A stretch of DNA of 64,000 bases from Terriglobia bacterium. Lineage in GTDB: Bacteria > Acidobacteriota > Terriglobia > Terriglobales > Acidobacteriaceae. Where the stretch lies: assembly GCA_020073015.1 (NCBI GenBank), contig JAIQFZ010000028.1, positions 1 through 64,000 on the forward strand. Direction: 5' to 3'. Within the stretch, counting starts at the first letter, position 1. Each line of letters starts with the position of its first letter. The notes beneath the pieces were generated by a model. The model did not search any database. It worked only from the letters and a program-made list of their open reading frames with translations, and was not told where the DNA came from. Positions 53,771 through 63,573 of this stretch are shown one piece after another. The position numbers were made by a program, and so were the translations under genes.

Positions 53771-55936
53771 GTGGCCGCAAACACGTCTCCCACCGGCGCG
53801 CGATTCAGGCTCTACGCCTTGTCCGGGCTGCTCTGCCTGTGGCTGCTGGCCATCTGCCTGCGGCTGGTCTACCTGCAGATTTTCTGCTATGGAGATTTTC
53901 AGCATCGCGCTCAGCACCAGCAACAGCGCAGCTTCGACCTTTCGCCGAAACGGGGAGTCATTTACGACCGGGCGGGCCGCGAGTTGGCGATGTCGATCCA
54001 GGTGGATTCGGTCTTCGCCGTCCCTACCGAGATTCCCGACCTTGCCAATACCATCAGCCTGATTACGCGCATTACACGAGATGACCCGCGTGTGGTACTG
54101 GCGGATTGCCGGGCACACAAAACTTTTTGCTGGGTCGCCCGCAAAGCCGATGCCGAAAGGGTCGAGCGGATGCGTTCGCTCAACCTGCAAGGCATCCACT
54201 TCCAGAAGGAGCCCAAACGTTTCTATCCCAAGCGCGATTTGGCGGCGCAGGTACTGGGCTATGTCGGCACTGATGATGAGGGTCTGAGCGGCATCGAGCG
54301 GCAGTTTAATGCCGAGCTTCAGGGTAAGCCCGGCAAGCTGATGATTTCCGTGGATGCGCGCAAGCGCTGGTTCGCGAGCGTCGAAAAACAGCCGGAAGCG
54401 GGCAACAATGTAGTCCTGACGATTGACCAGAACATCCAGTACGTCGCCGAGCGCGAACTGGAGCGCGCGATGGACGAAACCCACGCCATCGCCGGTACGG
54501 TGATCGTGGAAAACCCGCACACCGGCGAAGTCCTGGCTCTCGCCAACCGCCCCACTTTCAATCCCAACATCCGGAGGGAAATCCGGAACGAAGCATTGAA
54601 AGACCGCGCCGTCAGCGACGTCTACGAGCCCGGTTCGACGTTCAAGATGGTGACCATCTCGGCCGGGCTGGACGAAAAAATCACCCGTCCAGACGAAATG
54701 TTCGACTGCCAGATGGGGTCGATCGTCATCAACGGCATGCGCATCCGTGACAGCAAGGCGCACGGCGTGCTCTCGGTCGCGGATATTCTGGCGGAGTCGA
54801 GCGACGTGGGCGCGATCAAGGTTGCGTTGCGGCTGGGAGAGGATCGGCTTTACAAATACATTCGCGCCTTCGGCTTCGGCCAGCGGACCGGAATCGAGCT
54901 ACCGGGCGAAACTCCGGGCTTGACCAAGCCCGTGAGCCGCTGGTCGAAAGTTTCGATCGGCGCTATTTCCATGGGGCAGGAGATCGGGATCTCGCCGCTG
55001 CAACTGATTTCGCTGGTCTCGACTATTGCCAACGACGGCGTGCGTGTTCCGCCGCGCATCGTGGCGGGGACGATTGAGCCGCAGAATACTCCGCAGAGAA
55101 TCTCCTTCCAGCCGGCGGAGGGGACGCGAGTCATCTCGTCGCTGACAGCCGCACAAATGCGCCAGATGTTGCAGGGCGTTGTACTGCACGGCACGGGCCG
55201 CAAGGCGCTTCTGGAAGGCTACAGCTCGGCGGGCAAGACCGGAACCGCGCAGAAAGTAGACCCAGCCACCGGCACCTATTCGAAGACGAAATACGTCGCT
55301 TCGTTTGCTGGATTTGCTCCCATCAACAATCCGCAGATTGCCGTGGCCGTGATTCTTGATTCCGCGGTCGGCCTGCACCAGGGCGGGCAGGTGTCCGCGC
55401 CCGTGTTCCAGCGGATCATGCAACAGGTGCTCGAATACCAGCACGTACCCCACGACGTCGAGTTGCCGCCCAGCCGCCAGGTTCTGCTTGCGCGGCGCAA
55501 AGCCAGTGACGCGAATCTGGACGAGAGTTCGCCGGATCATCTGGGCGCGCCGCTGGATATGGCGGAGGCCGGCGAACCATCGAACGCGCCGGCGGCTACC
55601 AAGCCGGCCGCCATCGCGCCGCAGGTTGTACCCGCCTCGTTGACCCAGAAAGAGGCGACCGCCTTGGCGTCGGACGCGCCGTCTTCGTCCTCAAAGCCCG
55701 ATGCATCACCGGCCACGAAATTGCCGGCCAGTGGAACGGTGGTCCTGGATGTTGAGGAGGGCGGCATCGCGGTCCCATCGTTCTTGGGGAAGAGTGTGCG
55801 CGCCGCCGTTGAGGCCGCCCAAGACGCCGGCCTGGATCTCGACGCGATTGGCAGCGGGACCGCCCGAGAGCAGACGCCCCTGCCCGGCTCCCATGTGGCA
55901 GCCGGATCGCGCGTCACCGTGCGATTTGGAAGATGA
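53771..55936 (+). CDS. ftsI: penicillin-binding protein, FtsI type with PASTA domain
   Basis: The septal transpeptidase, 721 residues from GTG 53771 (AGGA at 53761 upstream; the frame from 53726 overlaps the repeat). An N-terminal membrane helix (residues 15-38), dimerisation domain, then transpeptidase motifs: STFK with nucleophile Ser289, SSD at 343-345 in place of the usual SxN, and KTG at 489-491. An Ala/Pro/Ser linker leads to one PASTA domain at about 650-720 (IAVPSFLGKSVRAAVEAAQD). Confidence 0.92.
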   Translation: MAANTSPTGARFRLYALSGLLCLWLLAICLRLVYLQIFCYGDFQHRAQHQQQRSFDLSPKRGVIYDRAGRELAMSIQVDSVFAVPTEIPDLANTISLITRITRDDPRVVLADCRAHKTFCWVARKADAERVERMRSLNLQGIHFQKEPKRFYPKRDLAAQVLGYVGTDDEGLSGIERQFNAELQGKPGKLMISVDARKRWFASVEKQPEAGNNVVLTIDQNIQYVAERELERAMDETHAIAGTVIVENPHTGEVLALANRPTFNPNIRREIRNEALKDRAVSDVYEPGSTFKMVTISAGLDEKITRPDEMFDCQMGSIVINGMRIRDSKAHGVLSVADILAESSDVGAIKVALRLGEDRLYKYIRAFGFGQRTGIELPGETPGLTKPVSRWSKVSIGAISMGQEIGISPLQLISLVSTIANDGVRVPPRIVAGTIEPQNTPQRISFQPAEGTRVISSLTAAQMRQMLQGVVLHGTGRKALLEGYSSAGKTGTAQKVDPATGTYSKTKYVASFAGFAPINNPQIAVAVILDSAVGLHQGGQVSAPVFQRIMQQVLEYQHVPHDVELPPSRQVLLARRKASDANLDESSPDHLGAPLDMAEAGEPSNAPAATKPAAIAPQVVPASLTQKEATALASDAPSSSSKPDASPATKLPASGTVVLDVEEGGIAVPSFLGKSVRAAVEAAQDAGLDLDAIGSGTAREQTPLPGSHVAAGSRVTVRFGR

Positions 55937-55946
55937 TGGAAAAAAT

Positions 55947-56062
55947 CACCACGGAGACACGGAGAAAATTACTTCTTGAAATCGTGCCCGCAAGCTGCTG
56001 GCCCCTTGATGAATCGGTGCACATTTTTTCTCGTTTCCTCCGTGTCCCCGTGCCTCCGTGGT
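55947..56062. repeat. CCACGGAGACACGGAG inverted repeat, ftsI-murE gap
   Basis: CACCACGGAGACACGGAGAA (from 55947) is answered by TTTCCTCCGTGTCCCCGTGC plus CTCCGTGGT ending at 56062. Further copies of this family precede murD, ftsW and murG. Confidence 0.75.
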
Positions 56063-56122
56063 AGAAATTAGATCATCGAACCGCGACGAATCCGTGAAAC
56101 GCGGCTGTTTATAATCACTCCA

Positions 56123-57652
56123 ATGACTTTCCGACAACTGCTCGAGGGTGCGGAAATCCTCTCTCAAAGCGGCAATCCTGCCGTCAAGGGAGTGGAATAC
56201 GATTCCCGCCGCGTCAAGCAGGGCAGTGTTTTCGTCGCCATGAAGGGCGAATCGAGCGACGGTAATCGCTACATTGATCAGGCCATCGCAGCCGGAGCGG
56301 TCGCGATCGCTACAGATTCCGCCGTCGAGCAACCGCGCCCCGGGGTCGCATGGGCGCAAGTCCTGCATGGAAGGCGCGCACTGGCTCGGCTGAGTGCGAA
56401 TTTCTACAAGCGCCCGGCCGAGCGCATCGCGAATACGGGAATCACGGGGACCAATGGCAAGAGCACCACGGCTTTTCTGATCGACTCCATTCTCCGTGCT
56501 GCCGGACGCAAGACCACGCTGGTCGGAACGATCGAATATCATGTGGCTGGAAAAATTCTTCCCGCGCCGCACACCACCCCGGAAGCGCTCGAACTGAACC
56601 GCCTGCTCGCCGACGGATTGGCCCAGGGCGTGACCGAGTCGGTGATGGAGGTTTCTTCGCACGCCCTCGACCAGCAGCGCGTCTTCGGAATTCCGTTCGA
56701 TGTCGCCGTGTTTACCAACCTCACGCGCGATCATCTCGACTACCACGGCACCATGGACGACTACTTCCGCGCGAAGCAAGTGCTGTTTGAAGGCTGCGGG
56801 ACCGAACCACCGCGCGTTGCCGTCATCAATATCGACGATGAATCGGGCCGACAGTTGCTGGCGGTGAATAAGAAGAGGAACTCACAAGTGATCTCATACG
56901 GATTGACTTCTGGTGATTTCCACGCCGAGTCTGTTGAGATCACCGCACGTGGCACGCGCTTTCAGATGGCAACACCGGTGGGAGTGATTGCGATATGGTC
57001 GCCACTGATCGGCAACGTGAATGTGTACAACGTTCTTGCCGCTGCGGCGGCCGGGTACGCACGCCACTGCCCGGCCGAATTCATCGCGAAAGGCGTGTTC
57101 GAACTCGCCCGCGTTCCCGGACGCTTCGAGCGCGTGGACTGCGGCCAGCCCTTTACAGTCGCGGTGGACTACGCGCACACCGACGATGCGCTCCGCAACC
57201 TGACTGCTCTGGCCCGTGATTTTGTCGCTCGCGCGGGACTCAAAGGCAAAGTCATTACGCTTTTCGGTTGCGGCGGCGATCGCGATCGCACCAAGCGTCC
57301 GCTGATGGGCGATGCTGCCGGCAAAGGGAGCGATTTTGTGGTCCTGACCTCCGACAACCCGCGTTCGGAGGATCCGTTCGCCATCATGAATGACGCGCTG
57401 GTTGGACTCCAGAAGTCCGGCACGAAGTATGTGATCGAACCCGATCGCCGCAAGGCCATCTACACAGCGCTACAGCAAGCAGCGCCCGGCGACATTGTCC
57501 TCCTGGCCGGCAAAGGACACGAAAGGGTGCAGGTCGCGAAGGAAGGCACGATTCCTTTTGACGATGTGGAGGTCGCGCGCGAAACGCTGAGAGCGCTGGG
57601 GTATGACTGCGAGAACGCGGCCCGGGCCAGCGGCGCGGGGAAGACCGTATGA
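56123..57652 (+). CDS. murE: UDP-MurNAc-tripeptide synthetase (meso-DAP adding)
   Basis: Adds the third residue to UDP-MurNAc-Ala-Glu. The ATP loop GITGTNGKST is at 106-115. DNPR at residues 411-414 is the signature of enzymes selecting meso-diaminopimelate rather than lysine. 509 residues. Ends in a 4-nt ATGA overlap with murF. Confidence 0.95.
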   Translation: MTFRQLLEGAEILSQSGNPAVKGVEYDSRRVKQGSVFVAMKGESSDGNRYIDQAIAAGAVAIATDSAVEQPRPGVAWAQVLHGRRALARLSANFYKRPAERIANTGITGTNGKSTTAFLIDSILRAAGRKTTLVGTIEYHVAGKILPAPHTTPEALELNRLLADGLAQGVTESVMEVSSHALDQQRVFGIPFDVAVFTNLTRDHLDYHGTMDDYFRAKQVLFEGCGTEPPRVAVINIDDESGRQLLAVNKKRNSQVISYGLTSGDFHAESVEITARGTRFQMATPVGVIAIWSPLIGNVNVYNVLAAAAAGYARHCPAEFIAKGVFELARVPGRFERVDCGQPFTVAVDYAHTDDALRNLTALARDFVARAGLKGKVITLFGCGGDRDRTKRPLMGDAAGKGSDFVVLTSDNPRSEDPFAIMNDALVGLQKSGTKYVIEPDRRKAIYTALQQAAPGDIVLLAGKGHERVQVAKEGTIPFDDVEVARETLRALGYDCENAARASGAGKTV

Positions 57653-59043
57653 AGCTGTCACTGGCGCGAATCGCAGAATTCATCGCCGCCACCGGGGATT
57701 ACGACGGTCGGGCAATCGCGTTAGGCTACTCGATCGACTCCCGCACGGTGCAGGCGGACGAACTGTTTTTTGCAGTCAAGGGCGAACGCTTCGACGGGCA
57801 CGATTTTGTCGAACAGGCGCTGAGCGCGGGTGCCGTCGGAGCGGTGGTTCGAAAAGATCAGTGGCCGCGTTATTCGTCGCGCAAGGGCCTGCTCGCGGTC
57901 GACGATACCCTGGTTGCCCTGCAAACTCTCGCAACAGCGGTGCGAAAACTGTGGGGGAAGGCCGCCATCGGTATCACCGGCTCGATGGGCAAGACCACGA
58001 CCAAAGAAGCAATGGCGCATCTGCTCTCGGTGCGGCATCGTGTGCATCGCACCAAGGGCAACTTCAACAATCATTTCGGTCTTCCGTTGGGTTTGCTGAC
58101 GCTCGAGCCCGAGTATGACCTGTCGGTGATCGAGATGGGCATGTCGCATGCCGGCGAGATTGCCGCGCTGGCCCGAATCGCGCAGCCGAATGAGGGAGTG
58201 GTCACGACCGTCGCCCCCGTGCATCTGGAGTACTTTGATTCCATCGCAGGAATTGCACGCGCCAAGTACGAACTCATCGAGGCGCTTCCTCATGGCGGCA
58301 CGGCTGTTTTGAACGCGGATGACGAGTACGTTTCCCAATTCGGTCGCGACTTCAAAGGCAGGGTCATTCTGTTTGGCTTGAAGGCGGCGGCCGACGTCCG
58401 CGCGGAGAATATCGAGGTGGTCGGCGCGCAAGGTACGCACTTCGATCTCGTTTGTCATGGCGTGCGGCAGCCGGTGCACAGTCCGCTGCTTGGCCAGCAC
58501 AATGTGTACAACGTGCTCGCCGCGGCCGCGGTTGCCGTGGAGCACGGCATCACCGCGTCGGAAGTCGCGGCTGCCCTACCGTCTCTTCAAGCCGCCGACA
58601 AACGCGGGCAGGTCGTCCAAGTGGGTAACATCACGGTGCTGTACGATTGTTACAATTCCAGTCCGAAGGCGCTGGCGGCTGCGGTGGACACTCTGGCGGC
58701 GATGCTGGCTCGGCGCCGCATTGTGGTCGCCGGAGAGATGCTGGAACTCGGCGCGACCGGCGAGCAACTGCACCGCGACTCCGGCAGACATATCGCCGAA
58801 AAGAAGCTGGACTTTCTGCTCGGCGTGCGCGGCCTGGCGAAGGCCATGGTAGAAACAGCAGCCGGAGCCGGCATGAAAGCGGAATTCGTAGCCACGCCCG
58901 AGGACGCAGGTGAGTGGCTTGCACGGGAGGCGCGCGAGGGAGACGCAGTGCTGCTGAAAGCGTCGCGCGGCGTTAAGTTGGAGAAAGCCCTAGAAGTCTG
59001 GCAGAAGAAGTTAGCGACGGGAAGTCAAACGGCGAACGACTAG
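57649..59043 (+). CDS. murF: UDP-MurNAc-pentapeptide synthetase
   Basis: Ligates D-Ala-D-Ala to complete the cytoplasmic precursor. [20 protein letters not shown], the ATP loop [15 protein letters not shown] and [20 protein letters not shown] are present; YNSSPKA belongs to the C-terminal domain. 464 residues, coupled to murE. Confidence 0.95.
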   Translation: MKLSLARIAEFIAATGDYDGRAIALGYSIDSRTVQADELFFAVKGERFDGHDFVEQALSAGAVGAVVRKDQWPRYSSRKGLLAVDDTLVALQTLATAVRKLWGKAAIGITGSMGKTTTKEAMAHLLSVRHRVHRTKGNFNNHFGLPLGLLTLEPEYDLSVIEMGMSHAGEIAALARIAQPNEGVVTTVAPVHLEYFDSIAGIARAKYELIEALPHGGTAVLNADDEYVSQFGRDFKGRVILFGLKAAADVRAENIEVVGAQGTHFDLVCHGVRQPVHSPLLGQHNVYNVLAAAAVAVEHGITASEVAAALPSLQAADKRGQVVQVGNITVLYDCYNSSPKALAAAVDTLAAMLARRRIVVAGEMLELGATGEQLHRDSGRHIAEKKLDFLLGVRGLAKAMVETAAGAGMKAEFVATPEDAGEWLAREAREGDAVLLKASRGVKLEKALEVWQKKLATGSQTAND

Positions 59044-59062
59044 AGAAGTTCTCGGAGGCGGA

Positions 59063-60196
59063 TTGCTCTACTGGCTGCTCTATCTGAAGCTCTACCATTA
59101 CTTTCCGCCCTTCCGTATTTTTCGTTACCTCACGTTTCGCACTGCCTTCGCCAGCCTTACTGCGCTTTTCACCGGCCTGATCGTTGGTCCGATCGTGATT
59201 CGACGGCTGCGCGATTTTCAGATCGGCCAGTACATCCGCGAGGAAGGCCCGCAGGCGCATCAGAAAAAAGCCGGCACGCCCACGATGGGCGGCCTCCTGA
59301 TCGCCATTGCTATCCTGGTTCCGACGCTGCTCTGGGCCGACTTGAGCAATCCCTTTGTCTGGATTGCCGTGCTTTCGACCTCGGCTTTCGCAGCGATTGG
59401 ATTTGCCGACGACTACATTAAGGTCGTCCGCCGCCGCAACCTTGGTTTAACGGCGCGTGCGAAGCTCGGCTATCAAGTTGGAGCCAGCGCCCTGATTGCG
59501 ATTGCTCTTGTCGCCCTGCGATATCGAGGGCAGTACTCCACTAAACTGGTTGTCCCGTTCTTCAAGCAATTCCGGCCGGACTTGTCGATCGAAACCTGGG
59601 TCCACGACCCGCATCTCTGGCCCTTGGCGTTCGTGCCCTTTGTGGCATTCGTTGTCTTTATTATTGTGAGCTCCAGTAATGCAGTCAATCTTACTGACGG
59701 CCTTGATGGGCTCGCCATTGGCTGCACGGTCATCGCCGCAGGAGCTCTCTCGGTTCTGACCTACGTCAGTGGCCACGCGACGTTTGCCACGTATCTGGAC
59801 CTTCCGCGCATGCCGCAGATCGGCGAACTCACCATCTTCTGCGGCGCTATGGTTGGATCGGCCATCGGATTCCTCTGGTACAACGCGCACCCCGCGGAAG
59901 TGTTCATGGGCGACGTGGGTTCGTTGGCGCTGGGCGGTGCGATCGGAACCGTGGCCGTCATGATCAAGCAAGAACTGCTGCTGCCCTTTATTGGCGGCAT
60001 CTTTGTGATCGAGGCGCTCTCGGTGATCTTGCAGGTCGGTTCCTACAAACTGCGCAAGAAGCGTATCTTCAAGATGGCGCCCATCCATCACCATTTTGAG
60101 CTGCTGGGCTGGTCGGAGTCGAAGGTGATTGTGCGCTTCTGGATTGCATCGCTGGTGTTCGCGCTGTTTGCGTTAACGACATTGAAACTACGGTGA
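59063..60196 (+). CDS. mraY: phospho-N-acetylmuramoyl-pentapeptide transferase
   Basis: Transfers phospho-MurNAc-pentapeptide to undecaprenyl phosphate, giving lipid I. TTG 59063 is four bases after GGAGG. Catalytic-site segments [42 protein letters not shown] and the His-rich [15 protein letters not shown] are intact. Ten membrane helices, 377 residues. Confidence 0.95.
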   Translation: MLYWLLYLKLYHYFPPFRIFRYLTFRTAFASLTALFTGLIVGPIVIRRLRDFQIGQYIREEGPQAHQKKAGTPTMGGLLIAIAILVPTLLWADLSNPFVWIAVLSTSAFAAIGFADDYIKVVRRRNLGLTARAKLGYQVGASALIAIALVALRYRGQYSTKLVVPFFKQFRPDLSIETWVHDPHLWPLAFVPFVAFVVFIIVSSSNAVNLTDGLDGLAIGCTVIAAGALSVLTYVSGHATFATYLDLPRMPQIGELTIFCGAMVGSAIGFLWYNAHPAEVFMGDVGSLALGGAIGTVAVMIKQELLLPFIGGIFVIEALSVILQVGSYKLRKKRIFKMAPIHHHFELLGWSESKVIVRFWIASLVFALFALTTLKLR

Positions 60197-60204
60197 TTCT
60201 TCAC

Positions 60205-60297
60205 CCAGAGTCACAGAGACAACAGAGGAAAAACGAAAACAAATGAAAACAAGCAATGGTTTTCTCTGTGTCTCTGTGACTCTGTGGTGAAATAGGT
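60205..60297. repeat. CACAGAGAC inverted repeat, mraY-murD gap
   Basis: TTCACCCAGAGTCACAGAGA and ACAGAGG on the left, TTTTCTCTGTGTCTCTGTGA and CTCTGTGGTGAA on the right, separated by an A-rich spacer. It is a CAGAG-type variant of the CCACGGAG family. Confidence 0.75.
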
Positions 60298-60300
60298 TTG

Positions 60301-61668
60301 ATGGAACTCACGAACAAACGCGTCCTCGTCGTCGGTCTCGGCAAGTCCGGAGTGGCTTCCGCTCTCTTTCTGAAGTCGCGTGGCGCTCGGGTCACGGTTT
60401 CCGACTCGAAGCCCGAGGCCGAGCTCCGCAATGAAATCCTCCTGCTCTTGGAGCACGGCATCACGGTCGAAACGGGCGGCCATGGCGACCGCACTTTCCG
60501 CGGACAGGACCTGATCGTCGTGAGCCCGGGCGTGCCCTTCGATGCGCCGCAATTGGAGCAGGCACGCGCCATCGAAGAGCCGGTCATCGGCGAGCTTGAA
60601 CTCGCCGCGCGGTTTCTCGCTGGTCCCATCGTCGCGATCACCGGCGCGAACGGCAAAACCACCACCACGTCACTCGCCGGAGAGATCATCGCAGCCGGGC
60701 GATTCCCGACGCTGGTTGGAGGAAACATCGGTACCCCGGCTATCACATTCGTGGATCAGGCCAAGTCGCAGACTTGGATCGTGCTCGAGGTCTCCAGTTT
60801 TCAACTGGAGACGATCGTCACCTTCCGCCCGCGCATTTCGGTGATCCTGAACATCACGCCCGATCATCTCGACCGGCACAAGACGTTTGCAAACTACGTG
60901 AACGCCAAGGCGCGTATCTTCGAGAATCAGAAGCCGGACGATTTCACCGTCCTCAACGCGGACGACGCGACGACGGCCGGGTTGGCGGATCGTACGCGGG
61001 CTCAACTCGCCTGGTTCAGCAGGACGAAAACCGTTGAGAAAGGAGCCTTCGTCCACGAGGCCCACATCTTTGTCCGCGACGGCCAGCGCGAGCGCGAGAT
61101 CATGCCGCTGGCCGAAATCCCGCTGAAAGGCGCGCACAATCTGGAAAACGTCCTTGCGGGAGTTGCAATCGGCGCGCTGGTAGGCTGCGAGTCGGAGCAG
61201 ATTCGCGCAGCTGTCCGGAACTTCAAGGCGGTTGAGCATCGCCTCGAATTTGTGACGAAGATCGCGGGTGTGGACTACTACAACGATTCCAAGGCCACCA
61301 ACGTGGATGCGACCATCAAGGCGCTGGAGTCGTTTCCCGCCAACATCCATCTGATCCTGGGCGGCAAGGACAAGGGCAGCGACTACACGGTGCTCAACGA
61401 ATTGCTGCGCCAGCGCGTGAAACGGGTGTACACCATCGGAGCCGCCGCGGCGAAAATCGAATCGCAGATTCAGGGCGCTGTGGAGGTGGATCACTCAGAG
61501 ACTCTGGAGGTCGCCATCCGCCGCGCGAGTGAATCGGCCGCTGCCGGCGACGTCGTGCTTCTCGCCCCAGCCTGCGCCAGCTTCGACCAGTTCCAGAACT
61601 ATGAACATCGAGGGCGCGTCTTTAAGGAAGCCGTGTATTCGCTGGCCGATGCTGCCGTGAAGTCCTGA
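60301..61668 (+). CDS. murD: UDP-MurNAc-L-alanine:D-glutamate ligase
   Basis: Adds D-Glu to the peptidoglycan precursor. VLVVGLGKSGVASALFLKSR is the N-terminal Rossmann loop and AITGANGKTTTTSLAGEI the ATP loop; EHRLEFVTKIAGVDYYNDSK and TNVDATIKAL mark the C-terminal domain. ATG 60301 is used; a TTG directly before it is an alternative. 455 residues. Confidence 0.95.
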   Translation: MELTNKRVLVVGLGKSGVASALFLKSRGARVTVSDSKPEAELRNEILLLLEHGITVETGGHGDRTFRGQDLIVVSPGVPFDAPQLEQARAIEEPVIGELELAARFLAGPIVAITGANGKTTTTSLAGEIIAAGRFPTLVGGNIGTPAITFVDQAKSQTWIVLEVSSFQLETIVTFRPRISVILNITPDHLDRHKTFANYVNAKARIFENQKPDDFTVLNADDATTAGLADRTRAQLAWFSRTKTVEKGAFVHEAHIFVRDGQREREIMPLAEIPLKGAHNLENVLAGVAIGALVGCESEQIRAAVRNFKAVEHRLEFVTKIAGVDYYNDSKATNVDATIKALESFPANIHLILGGKDKGSDYTVLNELLRQRVKRVYTIGAAAAKIESQIQGAVEVDHSETLEVAIRRASESAAAGDVVLLAPACASFDQFQNYEHRGRVFKEAVYSLADAAVKS

Positions 61669-61736
61669 TCGTCCGAGTACTTTCGCACGAGGCGGAACCA
61701 AGAGAGTCATCCCCCACCCAAAATCCACAAGCTAAA

Positions 61737-61769
61737 TCTCTCCGTGTCTCCGTGCCTCCGTGGTGAAAT
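61737..61769. repeat. CTCCGTGTCTCCGTG repeat before ftsW
   Basis: CTCTCCGTGTCTCCGTGCCT followed by CCGTGGTGAAATG is a one-armed copy of the CCACGGAG family, ending shortly before the ftsW start. Confidence 0.65.
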
Positions 61770-61778
61770 GAAATTTCC

Positions 61779-62870
61779 ATGGCCAAGCGCGTCAGTGTCG
61801 ATGGCTGGATGTTCACGGTGACCTCGATCCTCGTCTTCATTGGGTTGGTCATGGTGTTCAGCGCCTCGGCCGTGATGGCTAAAGAGCGCTTCGGGTCCGC
61901 CTACACATTCCTCTTCCGGCAACTGGCGTGGGCCGTCGCGGGATTGGTGGCGATGGTCCTCGCCATGAAGCTCGACTATCGCAAGCTGAAGCACCCGGCC
62001 GTCGTTTTCACTCTGCTGGGCGCAACCACGATCCTGCTGATTTCAGTTTTCTTCCTCGATCGCACCCACGGCACGCACCGCTGGTTTCACCTGGGGCCGG
62101 TGTCGTTTCAGCCGTCGGAGTTGGCCAAGCCCACCATCATCTTGTTTCTTGCCTGGTTTCTTGAGGCCAAAACCAAAGCGATCGACGACTGGCGCAATGC
62201 GCTGGTGCCCGCGGTGGCGCCCACTATGGTCTTCCTTGGGCTGATTGTTTTTCAGCCCGACCTGGGCACAGCGATCGCCTGCGCCGGCATCACCGCGTGC
62301 ATTCTGTTCGTTGCGGGGATACGCCTACGCTACTTTGGATACGCTTTTCTGGTCTCGCTGCTGCCGCTCTACATTCTGATCTTCCACGTGGCCTACCGGC
62401 GCGACCGCATCCTGGCTTTTCTGAATCCCTATTCCGACCCGCAGGGACGCGGCTTCCACATGATTCAGTCGCTGATTGCGGTATCCACTGGCGGCGTGAC
62501 GGGTCTCGGCCTGATGGAGGGCAAGCAGAAGCTTTTCTACTTGCCGGAGCCGCACACCGATTTCATTTTCGCTGTCACGGCGGAAGAACTCGGCATGGTC
62601 GGGGCGCTGGCAGTCATCATCCTATTTGCGATCTTTCTGTGGCGCGGAACTCGCGCTGCGCTCCGCACCCAGGACAACTTCGGCCGCTTCCTCGCCGTGG
62701 GAATCACGGGCATGATCGTGCTGCAGGCCTTCATCAATATTAGCGTGGTGCTCGGGATGATGCCGACCAAGGGGATCCCGCTGCCATTTGTTTCCTACGG
62801 CGGATCGTCGCTGTTCGTGACGCTCGCGTGCGTGGGCGTGCTGCTGAATATCACGAAGCAAGCCGAGTGA
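61779..62870 (+). CDS. ftsW: septal peptidoglycan glycosyltransferase FtsW
   Basis: A SEDS-family polymerase working with FtsI. The 363-residue protein has about ten helices and the family motifs VMVFSASAV, FQPSELAKP, FQPDLGTA, TEPHTDFIF-type PEPHTDFIFAVTAEELG and KGIPLPFVSYGGSSL. Start ATG 61779. Confidence 0.94.
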   Translation: MAKRVSVDGWMFTVTSILVFIGLVMVFSASAVMAKERFGSAYTFLFRQLAWAVAGLVAMVLAMKLDYRKLKHPAVVFTLLGATTILLISVFFLDRTHGTHRWFHLGPVSFQPSELAKPTIILFLAWFLEAKTKAIDDWRNALVPAVAPTMVFLGLIVFQPDLGTAIACAGITACILFVAGIRLRYFGYAFLVSLLPLYILIFHVAYRRDRILAFLNPYSDPQGRGFHMIQSLIAVSTGGVTGLGLMEGKQKLFYLPEPHTDFIFAVTAEELGMVGALAVIILFAIFLWRGTRAALRTQDNFGRFLAVGITGMIVLQAFINISVVLGMMPTKGIPLPFVSYGGSSLFVTLACVGVLLNITKQAE

Positions 62871-62979
62871 GAGGAACCGCGTTGATCCCCGTTTCCGGAA
62901 GCCGTCCTGGATAGTTGGCGCACAGGCCTGCTTACATTCAATTATTCTCAAACGCTCGGAAATGCGGCAGAATCTTTGT

Positions 62980-63324
62980 ATGGAATGGCAGCCAGCAACC
63001 GTTGAGGCGGTTAGGAAGATCGTCCGAGAACATTTAGCAGAGTGCGACGCGGAGCAGGCTGCGGTATTCAAGAGATATGCTGTGGAGCCATATGTTGCGC
63101 CGATTTTTCGATACGGCGAGATGGAAAGCGTAGTTGTTGTTGCACGCAGAGGAGACGAGGTGATTTATTGGGAAGATGTTGAGGAGGGCTTTAACCTCTC
63201 CCCAACAGCGCCTGACGGGCGAATCCTTGAGCACTGGTGCAATCAGGACGAATTGCGCTTTGCGCTGAATGCATGGATAGAGGGAAGAGCACGCACCATC
63301 AGACTCGCCGGCCACACCAATTGA
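62980..63324 (+). CDS. hypothetical protein between ftsW and murG
   Basis: A 114-residue protein starting MEWQPATVEAVRKIVREHLA (an ATG 18 nt earlier is an alternative; no clear ribosome-binding site). FRYGEMESVVVVARRGDEVI, YWEDVEEGFNLSP and LRFALNAW suggest a small cytoplasmic alpha/beta protein. No family recognised. Its insertion in the middle of a dcw cluster and somewhat lower GC suggest a recent arrival. Confidence 0.55.
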   Translation: MEWQPATVEAVRKIVREHLAECDAEQAAVFKRYAVEPYVAPIFRYGEMESVVVVARRGDEVIYWEDVEEGFNLSPTAPDGRILEHWCNQDELRFALNAWIEGRARTIRLAGHTN

Positions 63325-63353
63325 ATAAGTGGCGGGAAATTGCCTCCCACGAA

Positions 63354-63489
63354 ACCCTCAAGGGTGCCCCGTCCAAGCTCGGCTTGGGCGGGTTTCGTGG
63401 CACACCGACTCAAGCTTCGAGTTTGGCGGGCCTGCCGCGCCTCAACTTCCCCATCCTAACGTCGCAAAAAGCGCGACGTTAGGATGGGG
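63354..63489. repeat. paired long hairpins before murG
   Basis: An 11-bp imperfect stem CCCGTCCAAGC/GCTTGGGCGGG at about 63369-63393 is followed by a perfect 17-bp stem CCCCATCCTAACGTCGC (63449-63465)/GCGACGTTAGGATGGGG (63473-63489) with loop AAAAAGC. GGTGCCCC and GGGGCACC flank the pair. Confidence 0.8.
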
Positions 63490-63522
63490 CACCCTCGTCT
63501 TCCCGCCGGAGACTGTCTCAGC

Positions 63523-63553
63523 ACTGCTCCGTGGCTCCGCTTCTCCGTGGTAG
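63523..63553. repeat. CTCCGTGG repeat before murG
   Basis: TGCTCCGTGGCTCCGCTTCT and CCGTGGTAGATT form a degenerate one-armed copy of the CCACGGAG family, 20 nt before the murG ATG. Confidence 0.6.
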
Positions 63554-63573
63554 ATTCTGGTGTTGGCCTGACT

